A stretch of 64,000 bases of DNA from Parelaphostrongylus tenuis (taxonomy: Eukaryota; Nematoda; Chromadorea; Rhabditida; Metastrongylidae): assembly GCA_019055375.1 (NCBI GenBank), contig JAHQIW010007266.1, positions 62,001-126,000 on the forward strand, given 5' to 3'. The position numbers and the translations under genes are program-made. Below the pieces are notes generated by a model. The model worked only from the letters and a program-made list of their open reading frames with translations. It made no database searches and had not been told where the DNA came from. How positions within the stretch are numbered: the first letter of the stretch is position 1; each line of letters opens with the position of its first letter. Shown here in pieces: positions 10,540 through 22,700 of this stretch.

Positions 10540-13420
10540 AATCAGTATTACTACGGACGAAACTCCGTTACCTTCCTACCACCTCGAACAAGGTTCATCA
10601 AATTACTTAGTTCCGTTCTATCAAGTGTGATGTCATAACTATAGAAAACCTGTTGCAGATCTGCTGTTAGTGTACAGTAAGCCCTTAGCCAGGAGAGGAC
10701 ATAAGAACCTGCTATCGATACAAGAATGCTTTCGTTCACCCAGTAAATTGCAAAATTCTGAACGTGTAGCGATCTCTCATGTAGAGATCGAATTGGGGCA
10801 AAAATTGCAGAAATGTTAATATTATCTCCAACTAGCCGCATGTCCTGCTATTCTATTAAGTAAAAAAAGGTTCTTCCATCAATCTTGAATCCTAAGTCCA
10901 TCTCATTTCGAAACGACACTATAAAAAGATTGTGAAGTTTTATAGGCAATATTCAAAGTCTTTGGCAAGTCTGCAGCTTTTCTTCTTATTCTTCTTCCAG
11001 AGGGCAACTTTCAAATCCACTAGGGTCAAACTCGTTCGCAAACCCTGGACATTGATAAAAATATAGAACAACATAAAGGACGAATTAGAGAAAAGTCATT
11101 CTGTCACTTCAGGAAAACTAGCGATGAGATAGGTGGACCGAAATTTTGCGCTTATGTCTTCGACTCAGCAGTCTGTGATGATCCGCACAGTGCTATATAG
11201 TGTAGCACAACATTTCTCCGTATCCCTCGTGGAACTTTTGAAGGATTACTTCTGAAGATTAATTGTCAGCGCTCAGGCGTAATGCGCATCACTGATTTTC
11301 AAAGGGCATCAAAACTCTGGAATCCACGATATACGAAAACATCGATTACAAATTACACATGGATAGACGCTTAGCTGAAATGATAAAAGGAGTCATTTCC
11401 GTTATCGAGCAGAAATTTACTAAAGGGACCACTTTTGCTGGACAAAGACCTTCCATTAGATTATCAGTACTTATTTGAAAACGTAAATTTCGATTAATAT
11501 AACATTTTGTTCTAAAAGACCTTTTCTTGCGCTGTGACATTTGAATTAAAATTTCGCTTCACACACGTCGCGTTTGTCGCAAATAAATTTCAATTTACTT
11601 AGAAAATTCTTCTCCGTCTTGCATAGATTTCTACATTTTTTTATTGAACTTGGAGAAGAAACTTTGCTCCATCGTTTAAGTGCTCAAGCTTTTCAATTCA
11701 TCATATATTGCCAGATTAAACCGCTTGTAAACCTAAGCCGAAGGACGAAAAGCATAAGAATGTGTAGCGGAGATCTTCAAACTTCAAAGTCATATGTTCT
11801 ATCTAGATTTTTGTCAAAACGGAGGAAATTTCTAAACTCATTAACAAAATCGCACTTCACATGTGAATCGCTCTTCGTCATGTGTCGATAGCAGGTGTCG
11901 ATGCACAGCAACCACACTTCATAGAGCAGTTATTTTCGTTGCTACAGTGCACGAAAGCGGTCTTTGCTGAAAACGAGAGCAGCGTTGGAGTCGCCAAATT
12001 ATGCTACCGAATGGTTTTACCAGTCTGAGGAAAAAGCTCACTCGTGTAAGATATAAGCGCATCAAGCGAAATCTTGCATCTCGTAAGAAACATAGTTTCA
12101 CTATCACTGCGAAAGCGCTAGAAAAAGACCCTTCTAAAAAAGAAGTATATCCCTCAATTTTTGCGATTCAAACTTTCAAACGATCACTAAAAGATCACTA
12201 ATAGTCTAGGGAAAAGTGCTTTTCAATAAACTCTTTCTTCAAAAATAATCCCTGCCCAAGAGGACAGTGATGCTATGAAAGATAAACGGACGAAAAATTT
12301 GTGCGAGCAATCCACAGCAACAAATGGAAAGGATTGTCGAGTCATGAAAAGTACAATGCAGACGTCACCATGTTCAAGTTAGACCATCAGTAAAGACGAC
12401 GAATGAGCGAGAAGATGCACTGATGTATCTCATTAATATCTGAGCCAACTTGCCATGTGGTCTGTTAATGGGCTCTTGTACAGCACGATACACGTGTTTC
12501 GACCTTACAATCTCGTCAGTCGAGTAGAACCCGTCGTCTTTAGTCTTTAGCCAATTCTCTCGGGAGCCCCTACTCTCCCCATAAAGAGGTAAGTGACGAC
12601 GAACGATTTAAACAGCACTGCTGTCAAGTGAAAAATCACAAACTCAGCGATTTTCGACACACGATTGGTCTTGGAGATAAAAATTATGAGATATATTATA
12701 ATGAAATTTGGGCGTTGTCTCAATAAAACACTCTAAATAAAGATTTATCCGAGTATTTTTGCCCTTTAACTGTACGAAATGTAGTCTTGCGTAAACTAGT
12801 TTATAGCGTGTCATTGGCAAAGGGGCAAGAGCACGATAAAGGGTAGAGTATTTAAGTGATAATCCGTTCAGTTCTGCGCTGATTTCTCATGCGCCAAGAG
12901 CTGCGTTGAGATAACACTATGATGTTTTTTGATGAAGTGTAGATCGTCAGTGAATTGAAAACTGTAATAGAGGAGACCTTACTGTGATTATGGGTAGTAA
13001 AAACAGCGCCAGTGCTTCTCCAGAAACCCATGTTTCCAAAGGGAAAAATCAAATACTAACGAAAAGATCGTGGTATGAACTCTTGTTGAACATTTCTATG
13101 CTATCCTTTTCATATTCATCGTATTTCAACCAGCCTTATCTTTCATTTCTCAAATTAGAAAGCGCACTAATCGTGAAAGGAGAATTTACTCACTGACTAT
13201 GCTGGATCAACGCTCTTTTATGCAGACAGTGCTGCACATCTGGACACAAAGAACCAGAAGAGCATTACAAAGCAACGAAGCTGATCTATCACTTAATCTG
13301 ACTTCGTTTCTGCCCGTCCCCGACAATGCGCAGGTGAGGAGAGCTCGTTGGTGCAGCTCCCAGCCATGATGTATGAACATTGTATTGCACGGAAACTGCA
13401 CTAACGCATGTCAATACATA
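10540..13420 (+). repeat. Long recurring block, unit 2, main portion
   Basis: The landmarks are 'aagcccttagccaggagagg' (10680), 'aaattgcaaaattctgaacg' (10745), 'aacaacataaaggacgaa' (11066), 'ccgcacagtgctatatagtg' (11180), 'tgccctttaactg' (12760) and 'gattatgggtagtaaaaacagc' (12985). All recur in the same order in the other units. Open frames within (10551-10841 minus, 11574-11891 plus and smaller ones) do not correspond between units, so they are not supported as genes. Confidence 0.55.
12440..12650 (+). repeat. Foldback-family arm nested in the long block
   Basis: 'gagccaacttgccatgtggtc', 'gcacgatacacgtgtttcgac', 'tcgtcagtcgag', 'ctctcgggagccc' and 'gtgacgacgaacgattta' match one arm of the palindrome at 45385-45845 and the copy at 29620-29830. 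Only one arm is present here, so it is a half element or a solo end. Confidence 0.7.
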
Positions 13421-13490
13421 GTTCAACATGAACATACACACAGGCGTTATAAACATTATTTATAGTGAAGAAGCATAGTTTATATCATGC

Positions 13491-14169
13491 TGGAAACTGA
13501 GTTTTTTTCAGCTTTAATTAATTTACGATGAATTTACTTTTTGGTCTTTTTTGTCGGTTTTATGTCATTTGAAAGCTCGTGATCTGGAGATTCTAAAAAT
13601 GCAATTAGAACGAATACTTCAAAAATTGCATCGTGAACTTTTCTTAAACGTTGCATTTGAGCCATTCTGCCACCGCAGCGACACAAAACTATACAGAGCA
13701 CTTAACCACTAGGCGGTTGATCTACAAACTACACGAAGATGATCCAAAAAGCTCCGTAAAGGCGACATCAAAAGTCAAAATTGGCTGCGACAGCATTATC
13801 GAAGAGTTATAACGCTTGTCCACATATTGCGCGTCTGACATTGCAGAAGATTAAAGATTTAAAGTCCAAACGTTTGGCTTATTTATCGTTTCGTCCAGAT
13901 GCTGCTCCAAGTAATTACCATCTTTTCAGCTCTCGGTAACATTCCTTGGCAGGAAAACGCTTTGGATGATGTGTTAATGCACGTGTAATCATTCTAAACT
14001 AGAAAAATTTTATAAAGTTACGAAAAGCAAAGTGGCTCACAATAAAATGGTTTTGAAATATTGAGATCACGGGTTTTCGAATGACATCAAACACAATAAA
14101 AAAGACCAAGAAGTAAATTCATTTTGAATAAATAAAAATTGCCAAAAAATGAGACAGACCCAGTTTCCA
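13491..14169 (+). mobile_element. Decayed mariner-family element with long inverted termini
   Basis: About 100-bp ends are inverted relative to each other. Both outer ends read 'tggaaactg(a/g)gt' inward, followed by 'gaatttactt(t/c)ttggtctttttt' and 'gatgtcatt(t/c)gaaa'. Between them, near 13800-13940 in shifting frames, lies the C-terminal end of a mariner transposase: a 'CPHIARLTLQKI'-like stretch, then 'FRPDAAPSNYHLFSS'. In the family this reads with Asp at the third catalytic site; here it is Asn. Frameshifts and the short length show it is inactive. Confidence 0.7.
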
Positions 14170-14259
14170 ATTTCATAATTCCTCTATAAGCATTCATATA
14201 TACACTATTTTTCAAATCTTCCATAATTTACTTAGATTCTATACAAGATTCGCAGTAAT

Positions 14260-15370
14260 GCGACATTTACGTACGTCCTTGTTTCTCAAAGTGAAAGGAG
14301 CACATTTACTCTTCCCTGTGATTTTATGCTGTCTTTAGATAGATCGCTCAGCGGAGGACTTAACGAGAACAATAAGTGTCGGAACATATGGTATTCAAAA
14401 GATCTACTTTATGATTTTGAGCTTTTCTGATAAAAATGCGAATATATTTGGCCGATTACATTGCAATCAACATGACTTCCTCAAGCTTTCCAGGTCATAG
14501 TATATGATACCACGTTGTGTATAGATGACGCGCGAAGCTGAGTCTAACAGAATGTTTTGAGCCTTCAAAAAATTTCGTATGGTATTGCGAGTGGTGTAGT
14601 TACGTTTCGGCGTACTCGCACTTCTCATCAGTATCACCTGCCCTACGGCTCAATCCTGGTATGACTAGCAGTCGGTTCAAAGAGGTATCACTTCACGTCA
14701 TGTTGAATATTCACTTAATGTCACGATCCAGAGTGATTGATGGTCATTCGCATTACATACGGTTGCTACGAAGCAAATGTGACAATACCTTAATGTCTGG
14801 TATGGCATCTCTAGTGACATACCGTTCCGCCTTCTCGCAGGTCCCAGTTCACTTGACGTGGGTGAGTGCTTCGGCGCCGATTGCTTATAATAGTAGGGCT
14901 GGGCCTTAGCGCAAATGGCACTGATGTGCTGTGCGAGAACGCCGAAACATACGTATACTACTCGAGATGCCATACGAGAAGACCACACCTCTTAAAGAGG
15001 CTCAAAACGTCCTATCACACTATCCCAAGCTTTTGAGCTAATTCTCAAATTAGTCGATTGGAAGGTATTGTCACAGACGCACAGAGTCTGGAGTGGTAAT
15101 TCAATCAGTACTGCAAAATTCCTCGGACCATCAAACCTAAGGATCATTCTATATCAAAGCTTATTTGAGTGGAAGCGCAATGGCTTAACAAAGCTCTATT
15201 TGCGCTAGGATCATCGCCCAAAAAAGCGGTTTTCTTCCAAACTTTTTTCAGGAAGCTACAGGTTTGTAGCCATCAAAATGGATAAGTCAGCGCCATCTCC
15301 AGTAATTTTCCTTCGCTTCACTTTGTTTGGACTATTTGTAATTGCATGAGACATGTTTTGCAGCGTTTCT
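14260..15370 (+). repeat. Long recurring block, unit 2, 3' portion
   Basis: 'gacatttacgtacgtcc' (14262), 'cgattacattgcaatcaaca' (14454), 'caagctttccaggtcatag' and 'gcgccatctccagtaattttc' (15290) each recur in unit 3b at 22104, 22334, 22357 and 22622. This extends the block to at least about 4 kb, once the mariner element between 13491 and 14169 is removed. Confidence 0.55.
14590..14985. repeat. Foldback element with TTTCGGCG termini
   Basis: The left end 'acgtttcggcgtactcgcac' (14602) is inverted at the right end as 'gtgcgagaacgccgaaacat' (14932-14951). The same terminal sequence appears in the rpl-31 intron near 48527. Overlapping open frames on both strands (14661-14909, 14698-14988) are products of the palindrome and not genes. 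Confidence 0.55.
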
Positions 15371-15677
15371 CGTGTTGTGTCTCCTGCTACGTGGAAACTT
15401 TATCTTGCTAATGAATGTCGTAGATTGCTGGCCGAGACTGTTCTGTTTGCAATATTGGAGATATTAGACGGAACATGACCCCATGTAAGTTGATAGACAA
15501 ACTCGGGAATGTGACCTTCTGACCTGAAAGCTCGCATCTCTATCCCTTGTGCGGTTTTTCAAATCGTAATACTGCGGAAGATTGTGCTTTTGTTTCAAAA
15601 AGTCGTGTGGCATTTAAAACTATCTAGGACTATGAGAACGTTGCATCTCCCACCGAATAAACGAATAGCATTTCCAT

Positions 15678-15945
15678 GCCGTAACACGCCGTGACCGAGT
15701 GGTTGCGATGTTCGTCGCGGCGAGCGCGGAACCAAGATTCACCTCCTTCCCTAACTCTCTCCGGCAGTCATGAAGAACGTCCTATGGGAATCCACAGCCA
15801 GGCTGTCCTCGAGGTTGCAAGGACACTCGCTCAACCAGTATTCTACGCCGTTCAAGAAGACGAAAAAAAAAACGAATTAAATGCTAGAAGTGCTGGGATC
15901 CGTGCAGTGAAAAACACTATGATGAGGAATCAAATAAAGTATAAA
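15678..15945 (+). repeat. tRNA-derived SINE, family 1
   Basis: The tRNA-like head has an A-box-like 'gccgtgaccgagtggttgc'. It is followed by the body 'cagccaggctgtcctcgagg', 'cactcgctcaaccagtattc', 'tacgccgttcaagaagac' and 'gctagaagtgctgggatcc', ending near 'aaataaagta'. The 15691-16077 open frame is this SINE. Confidence 0.75.
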
Positions 15946-16232
15946 ATAAAAGAAGTAACAAAAGTCTTAGGCTTCTACAGAAAAACCTTGTTGTTATTAA
16001 TTAGAGCTATTTCAAAACAGCTCTATACCACATACATACAAGTTTGGTCTTGGTTCTCTCTGCCGTGGGTGATGTGAATTTCCACTTTAAACGCAACATG
16101 TAACATACTCGTCGACGATTACTTTATGAAAGTGGTGGTCCTCCCCCGAAAGGGATTGGCTCGGACGCAGGGCACCGTGTAACTGACGAGGTTGCAAGAT
16201 CAAAAACTGTGCATGACTCTGTGTAAACACCT

Positions 16233-17075
16233 ATGAAAGAGCTTATGAAAGGCTTGAAAAATTTATTGTCTCTATACAAGCTTCCTCATAACTACATCGT
16301 CCTCATAACACCAAACATCAGCCAAACGGAACGAATGTTGACTGATTTCGACAACGAGTGTGGAAAGATTGGTCTTCATCTAAATCTAACAAAAACGGTG
16401 TCCATGAGGAACGGATGGGTTTTGTATGTCCCATTCACGCTCAACGGAATGAGCATTTCCGAATATCCAGTTACGTCTATCTAGGTCGTGAAATCAACAT
16501 GATGAACGACCTAGCTCCAGAGTTGAGCAGGAGAAAACGAGCGGCTTGGGAAACGTTTAAGAGCATCGAAAGGTAGTGAGGAGGACTGAAAACATCCGAC
16601 TCCTGCCCACCTTTTCGACTCAACGATTGTCCCTGCCCTAACGTATGCAGCAGAAACCTGGTCGCTACGTAAGCAGGATGAAAGATCACTTGGCGATAAT
16701 GAACGCGCAGGCCCAAGGTCGTTGCTAGGAGTATCTCGCAAATAAGAAAAAGCATCCGAAGTTCCGACCCACGTCATCGATCGAAATCAAAGCGCCGTTC
16801 TACACGCCAGGATATCGAAAATTAGGTGGGCTGGGCACGTGATGCGCTTCAACGACAACCGACGGACGAGAATCGTTACCGACTGAATTCCTCGGGACGT
16901 CAAGCGCTCTGCTGGAAGACCACTGACCCGTTGGTCCGACTTCTTTACGAAAGGTATAGAAGAAGGATATGTTGCTTAGCGAATTCCTAAAGCGAGGGCA
17001 TGCGGTTAGGAAAAATGGAAGTGCTTCTGGTACCCGCTCGAGTCACTCGACAATGAACAGGACGACAAGTGATAC
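16233..17075 (+). pseudogene. RTE-like non-LTR retrotransposon, 3' end of reverse transcriptase (decayed)
   Basis: The first frame (16233-16484) gives the thumb-side part of an endonuclease/reverse-transcriptase polyprotein, with 'CGKIGLHLNLTKT'. A frameshift near 16440 leads to 'YLGREINMMNDLAPELSRR' (16475-16530), which ends at a stop at 16574. Further shifted frames carry 'IRWAGHVMRFND'-like (about 16822) and 'RDVKRSAGRPLTRWSDFF'-like (about 16895) motifs typical of the C-terminus of RTE-clade proteins in strongylid nematodes. Upstream endonuclease and catalytic RT motifs are absent, consistent with 5' truncation. At least three frame breaks make it dead. Confidence 0.8.
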
Positions 17076-17149
17076 AGGTGATACAAGCTTGGTCAAAATC
17101 ATTTTAGGCTGAACGCTAAAAAGGTTCTTACTGTGTTCAGTAACGTATA

Positions 17150-19110
17150 TCAAGTGCTCATCACTTTGTCGTCTATCTGATCTTGTAAAAGAAACAATGT
17201 CCATTATTAGATTTCAATGACTCTGAGTCTGCTAGTCGAGAGCTAAAATGACCTTTGATTGCATTGACAAAGTATCTGGCAAGGACAATTTTGCAATGCA
17301 CAAGAGCCTTCGATAATTCCATTTTAGTCATTCTAGTAATGCCACAACTATTCTGAAGCTATTAATGAGTCAATTTCTCTCAAAATCTCTTGGATCTTCA
17401 TATTGCGCAACTTTATTTTAAACTAGAGGTTTCTATCTTTGACAGAAAACTAAAAGATTATCCACACTTCTCAGCACGATTTACCACACTTGCCAGTTAC
17501 AGAAAGCGGATCGATGACACTATTCCCTCATCGAGTTACTTATGTTCTTGATAAAAGTGGCAAGTTCTCAAATCTTTAACACACAAATTCTACGTATTCT
17601 ATGAGCATTAATAATCTGGTAATCCCCTAACATGTTTTAAGTCTTTTGTGAGGTTTGGTAGGGCACTTAATCAGTATCAAACGGGCTCATTTCGCCCTTA
17701 TAGGCTGATCAACAGCACAAGATTTCTGTCCAGCGGATCCATTGAGGATACGTCCTTCTGAAAAAGGAATCGACGCCTAATAACAAATCACCGCAGCTCA
17801 GGTGATAAATCCCCCGACATTGCAGTGGCTAACAGTCAAGCTCCTGGCTGGTAAGTTGATTCATACCTCTTAATTCGACTGCTCTTATAGATCTCGCCCC
17901 AAGTAGGTAGTTAATAAAATCGTTTTTATAAAGGCAGTCAAATGATGAGGTATGATTGATTCTACCAGCCACGAGCTCGACTGTTAGTCACTGCAATGTC
18001 GGGGTTTTATCACCTGACTTGCAGTTGTTATTCGGCGTCCATTCCTTCATAAGTAGGGTTGTATCACCCAAGAGATGGGCTGAGGCGAAAGGCACTGTGC
18101 TAGTGATGAGCCTGTAAGGACGAAACGAGTCCCTTCAACACTGCATAGTGCCCTACCAGACCTAACAGAAGAGTAAATACATGTTATCGATTATCAGATG
18201 ATTACTGTTTCTAAGCGAGGTCTATAAAAGTAGTCAAATGAAGAGGTTTGTGAGCATTGACCTTAGTTCAAGAGGCTCTCTCATTCCAAGTAACTATCGT
18301 AATGTAGCGATTAGGATCAAAACACCTGAGTGGGAAATTTTTTGTCGCGGCTGTATATTTACGTTTGGTCAGTACCTTTTACGGACAAGACTCCAGTACT
18401 TTCAACCACGTGAAACAACGTCCATCGAACTGATTGTTTCTCCTTTATCACATCCGATGTTATCACGGCACTAGTCCTATTACAAAAGGCTGTGTCTTAT
18501 AGTGAAATACTGCAAAATCAATGTGATGCACAAATACCAACAATTTTTGTCGCTGTGCACTAAGTCTTTAGTCAAGAAGGGACCTCTATCATTATATGAA
18601 TGTATTCGTTCACGCAGCAAATTGCAAAATGTTGTACATATAGCATTCTCTTTTATGCAGATGTATAATTGGGACAAAAACTACGGGAAAGATCTCCATC
18701 AACGCGCCAGTCCTGTTATGCTACTAAGAGGGGAATAGCTCACTCTCTTAAATTCGAACTTAGTACACTGTATGGGCGATACGGCAAAGTCTGTTCTACA
18801 GATATGCGATTTTTCATCTAAATGTCACAAAGTCACAAGTCCTCTAGTCTTCGAAAATCATTAGGAAGTCAAAAGCAGTTCTCAATCTCGTGCATCGATA
18901 AAATGTAGCGCAACGTGAAAGAGGAGTTAGAAAAGTGAAACAACAATGGCCTCATTCGGTCATTACAGAGCAAGCACAAATCAAATAACGAGACCAAAAT
19001 TCTGCACACATGTTTTTGACTCACTAGGTTGTATCCACACAGTGCTCTGTCATGCAGCAGAAAAAAATCACGCTTTACAAACTCTTGAAGAATGATTTTT
19101 GAGACTTAAG
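17150..19110 (+). repeat. Long recurring block, unit 3a
   Basis: 'gtgctcatcactttgtcg' (17155) pairs with 25779. 'cagcacgatttaccacactt' and 'ttcaagaggctctctcattcc' pair with 7000-7200. 'attgcaaaatgttg' (18620) pairs with 10745. 'aacgtgaaagaggagttagaaaag' (18910) pairs with 2590. The unit is split by the foldback at 17645-18175. Open frames 18238-18474 and 18502-18738 lie in block sequence and are not supported. Confidence 0.55.
17645..18175. repeat. Palindromic foldback element, about 530 bp
   Basis: The ends 'aggtttggtagggcac' (17652) and 'gtgccctaccagacct' (18150-18165) are inverted copies. The inner arms are inverted too: 'caggtgataaatcccccgac', 'attgcagtggctaacagtc' (17801-17840) against 'gactgttagtcactgcaat', 'gtcggggttttatcacctg' (17980-18018). 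Removing it restores the order of the surrounding long block, so it inserted into that block. It has no coding capacity and is probably a non-autonomous DNA transposon. Confidence 0.7.
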
Positions 19111-20639
19111 AAGATATTGATTTTAATAGACAAATGGAAGACAATATAAATTGAAGGGTAAAAGATAGGCACATGAAGAAATCATCAGTTAAAGAGTCCT
19201 GATAGTTTCAAGGACGACTACCTAAGCACTGGGCCAAATCACTCCTGGTTTGTGTCAACAATCTGCACTGGCAGATTAGAATGGTCGTCGGGGTATTGGA
19301 TAATCAACTAGAATTCTTGTTATTTGACCGTTTCTGGCGGTGTATGATGTTAATACCCAGTGATGTAGAGTGATGTGCAAAATTTTTGCATCAGGCAGGA
19401 CTTAAATCCGCATTACACTTTATTCGGTAGCCCAGGCTCTAACCCGTTGAACTTCGGCGCCCGTTTTGCCATCACTCCATTACCTATCATCCTGCCTGAC
19501 GCAAAAGATTTGCACATTACCCTACCTCACTGGGTATACCTATTAGCGTCATAGCACTGCTAGAAGCGTTTAAATAAAGAATTTTAGTTGGTCAATCACT
19601 ACTCAATATCTGTCAGCGAGACTGGGTTCAACGTCAATACAGAGTGTGGTGAAGGGAAATACATCTACGCAGTGACGAATTACGCAGGCTCAGGCACGAG
19701 CCCTAGATCAGCCATGCGTCTTGCAACATGATGAGCCTACTGGACGAGCTGTTAGATGAAGGAAGACTTCCTCGCAGGCAGCAACATTCTATTCTTGCCT
19801 AGCTGAAACCCTGTTGCAAAGGGACAATTTATTCGTCCGAACCCACAAAAAAAGGCAAAGGTTTACCAAAATAATCGTGAGAGAGAATCTGCATAGGAAT
19901 AAATGAAGTGCGATATAGAACCAGAGTAGCGTAAAGGTGCTCAGGTGGATGGATGAAAAAGAAGTCAGAATGGTTGCGACAGCGCACCACTCTGCCATTA
20001 ATCACAGACGGAAGTTTTGGATCGTAAATACATAATATGTATGGTTAACGTTTGGCGAATCTACTGCGACTAAGTCCACAAAATCAAACACGGATAAATC
20101 GAGATGAACGTGTGCAGCAACTAGTTGAAGTTTACACTCCTCTTCAGCAGACATCCAGCAGCGTCGTCGAAAGGCCATCAGTGTCACCACGACGACTCAG
20201 GCGCTTCAGTAAATGTTACCATAACATCGCAAAGGTTTGACAACATTTTTGCGCTCAAAAAGCTAAAAAGTCATAACGAAGTCTAGCCAATGTAAGGGCT
20301 ACGTTTGCGCAGAATGCTTCTGTTTTTCTCATCAAAAGTATACTCTCTTAACGGGTCAGATAATCGAAGTGAGGATTGTACATAGTAAATTTAATTGAAA
20401 TTTTAATTTATTTAAATTTACATAGTAAATATAAGTTCTTAGATTGTATGATGTAGGTTTTGCTGATTTTTGTTGATAGGCTGTTTAAGGTTATGAAGAC
20501 TGTTAATTGTATTAGGATGCACAAAATGGTTGATGCATGCATAATATGCAAATGTACAATCATATCAGTATTTACGAACTGAAAAATGTTAGCAAGTGTT
20601 TATTTTTGTGGTTCTATGTCTCTTTGATGTTGTTGGTGC
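19111..20639. other. Gene-less stretch with a tRNA-like SINE and an orphan frame
   Basis: About 19375-19500 on the minus strand is a family-3 tRNA-like element: 'gcatcaggcaggacttaaat' is the 3' tail and the reverse complement of 'gtagcccaggctctaacccg' is the head. A 20052-20240 frame encodes 62 Arg/Ser/Gln-rich residues with no family I recognise. 20380-20440 is an AT-rich tract with 'aaatttacatagtaaat' repeats. No gene can be supported. Confidence 0.45.
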
Positions 20640-22700
20640 GATAGTTGATGTTTTTCTCCTCAACAGCACAAAATCATAAATCTCTAGTTTTTGGAAATCA
20701 TTGGACACTACCACAAAACTTGTAACCACCTCTGTACTCAAACACTAGGCGCTCGATGAAAATGCGTAACATTATGAAGAAAAATGAGAAAGAAGAAGTT
20801 GAGCAACAGTGGTTCCATACGGTCATTTCAAGGGCACCTCCGATCATGTAACGGAACCAACGTTGTGCGCTCATGTTTTTGACTCAACAGTTTGTGTTGA
20901 TCCATAGACTGCTCTATTAAGTAGTGAAGAAATTCTGCGTATCACTCGTATATTTTTATAAGATATCTTCCGAAACTTTCTTAACAACATGAAGGGGTAA
21001 TGCGTGTCCCATTTTTTGAGAGCCGTCGAATTTTTGGAATCCGGGAGAATGTACAGAAACATGGTCACAAAAAGCAGATGCATTAACCTTATGAATGGAG
21101 GGATACAAGTGAGACAGACGAAAAAAAAACCGTCAACCAAAGGAGAACGCAGATGTTCTCTCGCACATATCCCAAACGACGAGCTAATGTGCTCTCGGTT
21201 TGTGTTATGAATTTGCGCTAAAAGATGGGGACGGTTGTCAGTTCACGAAACGTGGATCATGGACACCACCATATTCGAGTCAGATCATTAACATAGACGA
21301 AGATTATGCGAGATGTGCTCATGTCACACTACTTTTTAAAATGCTTTGTTCAGTTAATCAAATATGCTTACCCTTTAGCCAACCACGGAAAATAATTTTG
21401 CTCTAGCCACTTCATAAAGTGCCACTCTGAAACGTGAAGAAGACTACAGTACGGCATAGGGTAGAATATTTAGAAGTCAACCCACGGAGTTGATGTAGTA
21501 GTTTTCTGATGAGATTTGGATCATCAGCAAATGATAGTTATGATGAGAAAGGCCTCGGTAAGGTATGAGTAGTACAATCAACGGCTCATGAATCTAATAA
21601 AATTCCGCACTTTCTATAAAAAATATCTGACGCTTACGATAGTATTCCGAACTATTATTGAAAATCTCCAAGCTATGACATTAAACCGTATATAAATCAT
21701 ATTTATATTTCATTTTTCAAGTTACACAATCATGCAAATAATGCCATCTTACGAAGGTCGCGTCCACTCCGCCGGCTTCGTTACAATGCTGCTTTTCCGG
21801 ACACACTCTCCGGAAGAGCGTTACACAGATCTTGCTCCTATTGATCTACTGCGCGACGGACGGACACCCTGCACCCCTACCTCCCACATACGATCTGACA
21901 GCTCCATGAATTGCATAGCAATTATCCCGTCGTTTCAGCCGCGGGTTTGTTATTCGGTTCTATCACAAATGTAAGTGCCACTGTACATATTCATATACAT
22001 TGTAGAAACATTTTATACTTTCTCTATAAACATGCATTTATGCACTACCGTATAAATGTTGCATAGTCTACATAGATTTTTTTCAGATTTGAGCCAATGT
22101 GACATTTACGTACGTCCAAGAGGAACTTCGACGTTCACTGCTGAGTAAACGAGAAAAGGATTCCCAACTTGAAAGGTGTTCAACACTCCATCCCGTAATT
22201 TCATTTCTTTTTCAAGTAGAGTATTCATTGGAAGGCTCACTAAAAACGGTGAGCGCCTGAATATTTATTTTCAGTGCTACCTGCATTTTGATTTCTGGCA
22301 AATCTGAAATGCTGTGGAGATCTTTGACCGACTAGATTGCAACCAACATAAAATTCCAAGCTTTCCAAGTCATAATATGCGCTTTCGCGCTGGGTGTAGA
22401 CGACGTACAAGGTGTTTGGCGATATTTCATTTTTAGTGTCAAATATTCTATACCCATTCGCTTATAGCATCACTTTACAGCTGTGCTTATTTGATTGGAA
22501 GCGGAAAAACAAGATAAACGGCGCCTTATTTTCGCTAAGATTGTCCTCCGCAAAAGCGATGTTCTCTCTGAAGCTTTTCAGAAAGCTGTAGATCAAGCCA
22601 CATGAAATGGCTGGATGCGGCGTCATCTCCAGTGATTTTTTTATTTGGTTTCGGTACCACTTAGCGATGCAATGATTTGGATAGGTTAAAATTTTCAAGG
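20640..22700 (+). repeat. Long recurring block, unit 3b
   Basis: It repeats the landmarks of the other units: 'tttgactcaacagtttgtgttg' (20878), 'gtaatgcgtgtcc' (20998), 'gagaacgcagatgttctctc' (21144), 'atgcttaccctttagccaac' (21364), 'ttttccggacacactctccgg' (21793), 'catttacgtacgtccaagag' (22106) and 'gcgtcatctccagtgattttt' (22620). It sits only 1.5 kb downstream of unit 3a, which ends at a matching point, so one unit may have been duplicated or interrupted. Confidence 0.55.

Noticed and set aside
15691..16077. 128-codon plus-strand open frame, the longest before gpi-1
   Set aside because: It reads through a tRNA-derived SINE of family 1. The same body occurs elsewhere without an open frame.
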